Shown here: piece by piece, positions 56,641 to 64,000 of the stretch
How positions within the stretch are numbered: position 1 is the first letter of the stretch
Layout of the letters: the number at the start of each line of letters is the position of its first letter
Assembly (NCBI GenBank): GCA_947184155.2
Contig: CAMXCT020000434.1
Coordinates: 165,633-229,632, forward strand
Direction: 5' to 3'
From: Cladocopium goreaui
Taxonomy: Eukaryota > Sar > Dinophyceae > Suessiales > Symbiodiniaceae
Length of the DNA stretch: 64,000 nucleotides
Program-made: the position numbers and the translations under genes
Notes under the pieces: model-generated
What the model saw: only the letters and a program-made list of their open reading frames with translations
Database searches by the model: none
What the model was told of the DNA's origin: nothing

Positions 56641-57041
56641 TGAAACCGCAGGACCCATTCCCTGCTTGTGAGCGTGACTTTGCTCTGTCAGATGCAGATG
56701 CCAAAAAGATTGCCACCGTTGAGAAGGCCTGGCACCAAGGAGTGGCGTCGATCACGAAGAAGAAGCAGAAGAGCACCAACTGTCGCTTATCTGCACCTGA
56801 CTCGCGTGCATTCATGCAGCACTGGCTATTTGCAGAGGACTGCCTGCCAAACTTGCTGTTGAAAGATGTTGACGAAATTGCTCTGAAGAACGATGTGAAT
56901 CGGAACGCTCAAGAGCTTGCAGCCAAGGCACTTCAGACTGCGGTTGACGTTGTTTTATTTTTATTGCAGTTGACGTTGTTTCATTTTTGTTGCACAGAAC
57001 GATATAGAAGCGCCTGCCAATCACGAGATGATATTTTTTGA
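56641..57041 (+). other. Unrecognised plus-strand ORF next to the decayed retroelement
   Basis: ATG at 56641 opens about 100 codons of ordinary, mixed composition (D-A-D-A-K-K-I-A-T-V-E-K-A-W-H-Q-G-V) before a low-complexity tail. It starts where the minus-strand MT remnant ends and may be an exon or ORF of the same or another repeat. No function can be assigned. Confidence 0.35.
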
Positions 57042-57409
57042 GCAAATGAAGTACAGGCAACGAGTGTATAGAAGAGTGCATGATGCTCAAGCTTTCCCAT
57101 AGGATCACTCATTCTCATGGCTAGGAAGCCAGGATCGTTCCCACTCCCACCAACTCCAGCTTAAGCGTCCCAGGAACCTGGTTCGATTGAAAGATACTTG
57201 TTGTTTTAAAAAAATATGCTATTTCTCGATGTTTTGTCGACCAGTAAAAAAAGTGTGGAACATCTCGGTGTTTTAACGTCTGATGGTGATAGGGAGACAC
57301 TAAAACCATGAAGTGTTCTAAGGTTTTTGGGCACTCACCAAGCAGCCGTCTCAGGTTCTAGAAAGTCCAGCGTTTGTCCAGAACAAAATGTTTAAGAGTT
57401 GATAACTTG

Positions 57410-58030
57410 CACAGCTGGAGGTGCAGTTTCTGCATGTCTTTTCGGCTGCTGGGGAACTGCTGGAGCTGGCATTGAGCGCCTGGAAGGACTTCTAGCTGGG
57501 ACTGCATCTTGCTCAGATGAACGCCTTTCCATTCATCTCAACCTGAGCTTCCTTCAGTCTCAGTTCAGCCTCTCAATTTCCAGCTGGTTCATCTTGATCT
57601 CTGCCCCTTTTTCTGCCAGTATGAGCTTTAGCTGGTAGTTCTCCTCAACCTGGTGGTGCCATCTGTCGGCCACGCCCATAAAGCTCCTCACAACCTCTTT
57701 CGGCGCTGAGGACATGGGTGCTCCGGCTGCGGCTGTGTGGCCTCAGGTATTGAGTTCTGGAATTGGGCTGTCAGGAGTCCCTTGTTCCACAGCTCGAAGC
57801 ATCTGTGATGTCGATGGAGACTCTGGAGCTGGACTAGCTTGCAGCTGTCTTCTCCAACTCCTTGCTCGAGAGTTTCTAGCCCTCTCCGATTCTTCATCCA
57901 TCATGTCAATTTCTCTACCGCTCTGAAGTACTGACACTCTCATGGTGTCACTCAAAAGCATCCCTTTTTTGAGCCTTGGGAAACCGCAAAATGATATGCA
58001 TGGTGATACATGGTGATACATGGTGTATTC
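57410..58030 (-). pseudogene. Decayed coiled-coil protein fragment
   Basis: From about 57960 the frame reads an acidic/Arg-rich segment (E-E-S-E-R-A-R-N-S-R-A-R-S-W-R-R), a Ser/Pro linker, a TGA near 57742, then in the same frame M-S-S-A-P-K-E-V-V-R-S-F-M-G-V-A-D-R-W-H and a coiled coil (…A-E-K-G-A-E-I-K-M-N-Q-L-E-I-E-R-L) to another TGA. The frame alignment across the stop suggests a once longer protein. It could be an element-encoded protein; the family is not recognised. Confidence 0.4.
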
Positions 58031-58129
58031 CACTGCATTGATGATAACAGATTTGGGTATTCAACTACCCATCCAAGACTTCCTCAGTCCGGCCCCGGTC
58101 AGGTCCCCCTAGCATCCCCAGGCTGTAGC

Positions 58130-58258
58130 CCAAGCGACTGCTGTGGTGGTGCCTGAGCCAGCACCAATGTCCAGCGCAGTGGTCTGCGCATATCTATCGC
58201 TTCGGAAGAGGTCAATGATATCCTGTCGCTTTGCAGGGTGTGGCTGGTTTTAGCCTGG
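58130..58258 (-). CDS. Exon with a SAM-methyltransferase motif I
   Basis: The minus strand reads K-R-Q-D-I-I-D-L-F-R-S-D-R-Y-A-Q-T then A-L-D-I-G-A-G-S-G-T-T-T-A. The second run is a canonical class I SAM-binding motif (hydrophobic-D-x-G-x-G-x-G). A stop follows about ten codons later, so a splice donor must lie before it. The exon at 58435-58545 is probably just upstream in the same gene. Which methyltransferase family this is cannot be told from one exon. Confidence 0.5.
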
Positions 58259-58434
58259 TCTTCATCTCGCCCCAAAAATAGAAACACGACTTTCGGCCGG
58301 GATGTTTCAAACCGTTTTGGAAATTAACTTCTCCAGTTTTCAATCCTTTCTTGGAGCATACCAGTTCAGGGGGGTGTTTCATATGATCGTCACTAAGTGC
58401 CTTCACCAGTCCTGTTTGAACTTTGAAGACGTCA

Positions 58435-58545
58435 GCCCCGAGATCAAAGTCTGGTGCGACAGCTCGCGCGCATCCGGAAAACGCCGCTTCGCCAAGCACG
58501 GCGTGGGGCTGCCTGGCTGCCCCAGTTGCAACATGCAGAGTTGAG
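58435..58545 (-). CDS. Exon-like segment upstream of the methyltransferase exon
   Basis: The minus strand reads G-A-A-R-Q-P-H-A-V-L-G-E-A-A-F-S-G-C-A-R-A-V and continues D-F-D-L-G-A-D-V-F. GC-rich against its flanks. Probable upstream exon of the gene that includes 58130-58258. Confidence 0.4.
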
Positions 58546-58954
58546 CAACTCAAAATGAGGTGGTTAACCGTTCGGTTAACCATTCAAAAATGGTCTTAAG
58601 GTAATTTAAGTATCAAACATTTGGAAAACTAAGTGATTTAAGTGGTAAATCCCCGCTCAAAACCAAACCTGGCGATGGATAATCACCAGTTTTGGGTTGC
58701 CAGCAGCTAGCTGTGAACTCGTCAGATTACACCGCAGGTCCCAAATAGCTGGGATTTATGGATTCTGCCTGAACTCACCACCAAGGGCCACCAGAGCCAT
58801 GGCACCATGGATCTTGGGGGATTCCATGACAAACTTGCTGGTTTTTGTCGGTTTTGAACTCCAATAACTAGGGTTTAGGGATGTTTATGCCAGCGGGGGG
58901 GAAAACCGCGCCAGCGTTTTTGGCCGTTTTTGAAAACACACATATTTCATTCGT

Positions 58955-59515
58955 AACATGCACATCTCACGTTACGTCACTGGGTTGGGGGGGTGGGGAT
59001 GTTAACGTTCATGTTAACTTGCGTCAAATGCACATCTCACGTTACGTCACTGGGTTGGGGGGGTGGGGATGTTAACGTTCATGTTAACTTGCGTCACATG
59101 CACATCTCACGTTACGTCACTGGGTTGGGGGTGTGGGGATGTTAACGTTCATGTTAGCTTGCATCACATGCACATCTCACGTTACGTCACTGGGTTGGGG
59201 GGCGGGGATGTTAACGTTCATGTTAACTTGCGTCACATGCACATCTCACGTTACGTCACTGGGTTGGGGGTGTGGGGATGTTAACGTTCATGTTAGCTTG
59301 CATCACATGCACATCTCACGTTACGTCACTGGGTTGGGGGGGCGGGGATGTTAACGTTCATGTTAACTTGCGTCACATGCACATCTCACGTTACGTCACT
59401 GGGTTGGAGGGGGGGTGGGGATGCTAACGTTCCTGTTAACTTGCGTCAAATGCACATCTCACGTTACGTCACTGGGTTGGGGGTGTGCGGATGTTAACGT
59501 TGATGTTAACTTGCG
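58955..59515. repeat. 70-bp satellite, eight units
   Basis: Units contain ATGCACATCTCACGTTACGT, CACTGGGTTGGGGGGGTGGG and GATGTTAACGTTCATGTTAA. They are nearly identical, so the array is young or homogenised. Each has a partial palindrome around GTTAACGTTCATGTTAAC and a G-run of 7-8. Open frames through the array are artefacts. Confidence 0.9.
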
Positions 59516-59554
59516 ACTATCTAAGTCTGCCATACCATGCAGTCCCCCGACCAG

Positions 59555-59660
59555 ATCCAACGGCCATGTTAACCCAAAGTTGATGCGAAGCATCCGGGTG
59601 TGGCAGTGGCGTTGGATGAACTCCACGACCAAAGGTCTGATGAAGGTCACAGGTCAAGCC
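59555..59660 (-). other. Exon-like segment inside the TIR element
   Basis: The minus strand reads T-F-I-R-P-L-V-V-E-F-I-Q-R-H-C-H-T-R-M, then L-R-I-N-F-G-L-T-W-P-L-D-L-V-G-G-L. It looks like a genuine coding segment but lies inside the putative TIR element, so it may be a captured gene fragment, a host exon with inverted repeats in its flanking introns, or chance. Confidence 0.3.
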
Positions 59661-59929
59661 TTGAAGAATCTTATGGCAATGTGAGTGGAAAAAAAATCGC
59701 GCGAGTTTTCAGGCACAAATTCCCTGTAAATTACAGGTCATCGTCGGTCATCGTTAAAAAACCACTTCAAAATCCCGGGGATTTTTAAGACCATTTTGGG
59801 GAATGAATCAGCAGGTTCGCTATGGCGAACACGACATTTTTTTTTCAAAACGCTCAAAAAGGCTGGCGCGGTTTTCCCCCCTGCGGGATGTTTATGGATG
59901 TTTATGGTAGGTGTATATATTGTCCCGTC

Positions 59930-61230
59930 CTCCGTCTCTCCCCCCCCTCCCCCCCGCCATGGGTTGGGTCCCCAGGTAGCAGCCCCAATTCCCTTCTATT
60001 TGCAAGCTATTGGCATCATTTCTGAGGTCCAGCTTCGTATTTGCTAGGTCTTTGCAGCATTTCTGACTACCAGCCTCGCATTTACTAGGTACATGCTACC
60101 TTTTAGGCGACCTATGTAGCACACATACTCCTTCAAAGTACCTACGTGCTACCTATAGTCATATATACATGTGCTATGTATCTACTGTATCTACTTCCTA
60201 TTTACTACCTGTGTACTCTGACAACACTACCTGTGTTTAACATATACCGTACCTACCATACATGTCAATGATGCCATGCATACCATACCTATCATATCTA
60301 TCATATCTATCATACATACCACACATACCATACATATGAAATGTAATTACCACACCTACCATACATACAATAGCAAACATACATGCCATACATACCATAC
60401 CTACCTTACATAGGAAATCTTCCATACCCATCATAGTAATCATACATACCATACAGACCATACATACTGTCATATCAAACATACCATACCCAACAGACTT
60501 ACATACCACACCTACCATCCATACAATACCAACCACTCATGCCATACATACCATACCTACCATACGTACCAAACATACCATACTTTCCAAACATGCCATA
60601 CCAGACCGACCATACACACCATACATACCCAACATACCATACCACACCCCCACCACACCACAGGGGGGGGAGGGGGACAGTGCCACACCGCCACCACACC
60701 ACAGGGGGGGAGGGGGAAGATCTCATATGGGGCCAGTATATGGGACCCATCCCATGGGGGGGGAGGGGAGGGGGGGGTGGCAGGGCCTGGTGCATATATA
60801 TATATATATATATATGGCACTTGATATGGTTTATAAACCAAGTTATAACTGGGAGGGAACCACCTTGTGTGGGAGGATAGGGTTGACTTTGCAGCTGTCT
60901 TTGCAATGTTGATTTGATCCCAGAAATCATTGAAATTGGGGCTCTCTTACCGTGTTCACCCGCGTATTTCGGTGCCTTCAGCATCTCGCAAAGTTGACAA
61001 ATGACATGTGTCCTCCTAAAGCTTAAAAAACTGGCTGCAGGCACATATGTATTGGGACATGGCCCAACCATGCATGGTCACCCCTTGCTGCAAAGGCTGA
61101 GAGTTTATGGGATTCTCTGCCCCTTCGCCTACAAAACATGGGAATTCGCCATAAGATACTCCTCATGATGACCCTACCAATAACGAGCATGAGTCAAAAA
61201 TTTAGATGGCAGAACTCCCGTTTGTCCATA
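59930..61230. repeat. Low-complexity region: CATAC repeats, G-rich tracts, (AT)n
   Basis: 60235-60650 is a degenerate ACCATACATACC pentamer-based array; 60660-60780 has several G8 runs; 60795-60814 is an (AT)n run. No gene recognised. Confidence 0.75.
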
Positions 61231-61399
61231 AATTTTAGCAACAAACCACATCAAACCATCCAAGTTTCGGAGTTGTCATCACCCCAAACTTGAATTCCGA
61301 ACCCCGACTTGGAGTTTGAAGTATATGGCCCAAGTGGTGGCCCACGGCACAAAAGTATCCAAACCCCCCCGTGTTGGGCCCCTTTTTGGGGCCCCAGGC

Positions 61400-63349
61400 A
61401 CAATGCGAGGCGGCCGCCCCGTCATCCATGAAGTCCCCAATCTCAAAGACGGGGCTAATGGATTCACATGGACTCACAAATTGCTTGGTATTGAAACCAT
61501 CTACCCTCCGGCAACATGGTTTGCTGGAAAATACCACATTTACTGAATTTATACTTTAAAAAAACTTTGATGATTTTCCCGTTGAGCTTCCATTTATAAA
61601 GTATGTTCCATTGCCACGTTTGATTGCCGGAGGGTATATATAAAATTATATAAACATACAAGACTTTTAAACAATGAAGCCTGCAAGAAAAATAACACCA
61701 TCCAATTCTTTGGGGCCAAACGATTTTCCGAACAATTTTCCAATTCGAGTTTAAAGAAATGCAATTTTCTATGGAAAAAATAAGCTGTGTTTGGTAGTGA
61801 ACCATCCACTTGGGAAAATTAATCTGAATCATACCCAATATTCAATAGACTTGGGAAGATGATCGAAGGAAGTCCTGGCTACGTCCCAAAGGGGGGAAGA
61901 GAATGGACCCCTATGCAGTCCTCATTGTTTCCCTGCGCAGTTGCATGCCATCTGGCAATTGCCGAGATGTATGGATTGTGCACTTTGGATTTCACAAGGC
62001 AATTGCCGAGTCCAACAATCTTTGGTAATGTCAACCCCGGATTAATAAACCATGGTTTATTAATTAGGGGGCACCCTCCAATAGTCATAATCCAATACTT
62101 AAATGGTACCCCCCCAATGGTATACGGAAAAAACCCTGTTGGTCACCAGAGTCATGACTTGGATCCACCAATATGACTGCTGGTATCTGAGGTGCTCGGA
62201 GGCTGCCAGATCTGCCATGGACATCATGGAGGCCTCCACGGTTGGCGGGCAGAGATGGTGAATGTTGGTGAATCATCAAACATTGGGACGTCTGTCAGTC
62301 ATCAGGATTTAGCATGAATCATGATTGAAGCATATGAAACCATATGAAAAACCATATTTAACTATGGAAATAGCTGGGTTATGAAAGCTATGTCAAGATA
62401 TGTCATGGACATAGCTGGTAGTTGTGGATGCTCATCCTGCTCCTTTCAGATGCTCTTTTGCCATTTTGTTGGGGACCCCTTCGTGAAAAAATCCATAAAA
62501 GAATCCCAAATCAAAATTCGATGTGAATCTAGTTGTACATATTTCAATTAGTGAGAATATGAAAAGTTGTGCACAATGATCCCGATAAGTGTAGGCCTCT
62601 GACAAGGATGCTTGACAACCCCCTACGAAAAATGCAAACGGCACATATCACATCCCAGTATAGTGGGCTCGTGGGTAGAACCCGTCAGGCATGGCATTCT
62701 CATATGTTTAAACTCTGAGTGTCCAAGTTGTGACAAAAGGTTTGGCAAGTCCTGAACGCTCTCTTGGTTGCTTGTTACAGTCTGGTCAAGTCAGATCAGT
62801 CGCACCTGCGAATGAGTACAAATGAGTACAAATATGCTTGAAGGATCTTGAAGGCACCTTCCAATTCCAAGGTGTTTCTTGGATTCCACATTTGACCAGG
62901 ACTCAGTGCTGACCAATCTCAGACCTCCAGTTCGGGATCTCCCTGAAACTGGTGCGTTCGCGTAACTTCCGCCAAGTACCTGACCCACAAAATCCGCAAG
63001 GACTGTCACACCTATATTGGATAGTTCATGCTTAAAATCACCGATCCATCTGCAGTTTTGGGGCCTTAAATTCATTTAAATTCTGCCCCATACCCTCCTG
63101 TACTCAAACATGGCAATGGAAAATTACCCAATTAGTTCCATCGGGCACATCCGGGATTTCCAACCGCTACGTCGCTACGTTTGATTTCCGAAGGGTGCCC
63201 AAGTGCAACGGGTCCACAACCAGCGATGGACTCGGCCGCGCACATCGCGCGCTTGGCGATCATCGCCCACAGCACCGGCGGTGTCTGGTCCTTCTTCTCC
63301 GTCGGCAGCAGATCGCTGCCGCCGAAGAGGAAGGGGCTCACCTCCGGCA
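61400..63349 (-). CDS. Exon-like segments of an unidentified minus-strand gene, cluster 5
   Basis: 63349-63198: acceptor CGCAG|, P-E-V-S-P-F-L-F-G-G-S-D-L-L-P-T…V-L-W-A-M-I-A-K-R-A-M-C, likely GC donor GG|GCACCC. Others: about 62900-63060 (W-I-G-D-F-K-H-E-L-S-N-I-G-V-T-V-L), 62170-62245, and 61400-61500 (P-V-F-E-I-G-D-F-M-D-D-G-A-A-A), the last preceded by GGAGGGTAG, the end of a small TIR element. Family unknown. Confidence 0.42.
61502..61636. mobile_element. Small TIR element, TACCCTCCGG variant
   Basis: TACCCTCCGGCAACATGG at the left; GATTGCCGGAGGGTA at the right. 135 bases. On the minus strand its end (GGAGGGTAG) would serve as the acceptor of the exon ending near 61500. Confidence 0.65.
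63091..63196. mobile_element. Small TIR element, TACCCTC variant, abutting an exon donor
   Basis: TACCCTCCTGTACTCAAACA at the left; GTTTGATTTCCGAAGGGT at the right, about 106 bases with imperfect TIRs. Its right end is immediately next to the proposed exon end at 63198. Confidence 0.5.
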
Positions 63350-64000
63350 CTGCGACGTTCCGAGTTTTAAGGCCCAAAAACTGATGGGAAAATGATGAAC
63401 TTGCCGCAAAAGGGTTGCAAGGTTCCAAGGTGGCCCAAAGTTTGATGTGGATGCCAGCTTTTTCTGATCTTTGAAGGTCCTGAAGAAGTTCCAAATCCAT
63501 TTCCTTCATTTGTCCATCCCATATCATCCCATATCCACCAGCTGCCCAGCTACTGTCTCGATGGCTGTCAAGTCCATCTCACAGATCCTCGGTGATGAAA
63601 CACCCCAAATAGGGATGGGAATGGCTAGTTAAAGAATGTTTAAGATGTGATTTCACCCTTGTGGCTATGACTGACATATAAAATTGACCGATAATTGGTT
63701 GGAGCAAGCCTGTAAACTTTGGCAGCGTATGGAGTGGAAACATTGCAGTCACTCAAGCACCAATCCTCTAACACCATAACACCAGCCACCCAAGGCACCT
63801 GGTTCTAAGCATCGGTGGCACATTGGAAGGGTTGTCGGTGCCAAAATAACCTGACAGCCGGGACGCTGCTTGATGGTTTCATTGTGTGTTTCTACCCTCC
63901 GAAAATTCTGATCATCATCCGAAACCGGATTGAACCGGACCAGTCTTGTCAAAGCCACAGTCGGCTATCTTTGGGTATCTATAGTCTCTCTTGCTGTCTT
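63350..64000. other. Right end, no gene recognised
   Basis: No exon, RNA gene or repeat that I can support; probably intron of the minus-strand gene. Confidence 0.35.

Larger units (their letters stand above)
58890..59884. mobile_element. TIR element carrying a 70-bp satellite
   Basis: Near both ends is the same sequence in opposite orientation: GGGGAAAACCGCGCCAGC about ten bases inside the left end, and its reverse complement GCTGGCGCGGTTTTCCCC at 59861-59878. GGGATGTTTATG stands directly outside both ends (58878-58889 and 59885-59896), a possible 9-12 bp target duplication. Between lie a satellite array and about 370 unique bases. No transposase. The design is like the element at 1124-2377. 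A tandem GGATGTTTATG on the right makes the exact duplication length uncertain. Confidence 0.6.

Noticed and set aside
58881-59684. Repeated 73-89 residue plus-strand proteins
   Set aside because: Products of the 70-bp satellite; each unit restarts the same frame.

Overview
The window looks like nuclear DNA of a dinoflagellate, most likely of the Symbiodiniaceae/Polarella type; I cannot name the species. Reasons: (1) a 16-base exact match to the 3' part of the dinoflagellate spliced leader occurs twice inside a retroelement; (2) genes are cut into short exons, on the minus strand, with introns of the AG|G...AG|G type and some likely GC donors; (3) a secreted VWD-domain protein of a type I associate with dinoflagellates is present; (4) retroelements and simple repeats fill much of the sequence. 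Family assignments come from reading motifs; no search was run.

Layout. 1-816 is AT-rich with a 63-A run. A unit of about 3 kb is present twice, at 817-14325 (copy A) and 18694-30005 (copy B). Both carry minus-strand exons that read as a GT15 (Kre2/Mnt1)-like glycosyltransferase. Each copy has been invaded at different points, so each serves as the other's empty-site control. Copy A holds a 1.25 kb TIR element full of minisatellites (1124-2377, 9-bp target duplication) and a 9.4 kb tyrosine-recombinase (YR) retrotransposon (3924-13307), itself split by a 5'-truncated LINE fragment with a 16-bp duplication. Copy B holds a Ty1/copia element (20199-28484) with a single 2559-codon ORF and 237-bp LTRs that differ at one base; it sits inside an intron of the glycosyltransferase-like gene.

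Between the copies, 15431-17635 is a five-exon gene for a secreted VWD-domain protein whose third intron is largely a CTTGCGGGA-type minisatellite. From 30.6 to 63.4 kb I see many short minus-strand exon-like segments in long introns, belonging to one or more unidentified genes; one (58.13-58.26 kb) carries a SAM-methyltransferase motif I. The introns hold small TIR elements (TACCCTCTGGTAA family), satellites, microsatellites and a second, decayed MT-RT-RNase H retroelement (53.78-56.59 kb).

The most notable system is the YR retrotransposon. On the minus strand it reads Gag, UAG, cytosine-methyltransferase-like domain fused to reverse transcriptase/RNase H, then a zinc-finger/tyrosine-recombinase ORF. 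It is bounded by split direct repeats (A1 - ORFs - B1 A2 B2) whose outer ends and internal B1/A2 junction all carry AAACA, the same five bases found at the unoccupied site in copy B. That is the arrangement expected from recombinase-mediated insertion of a circular intermediate.
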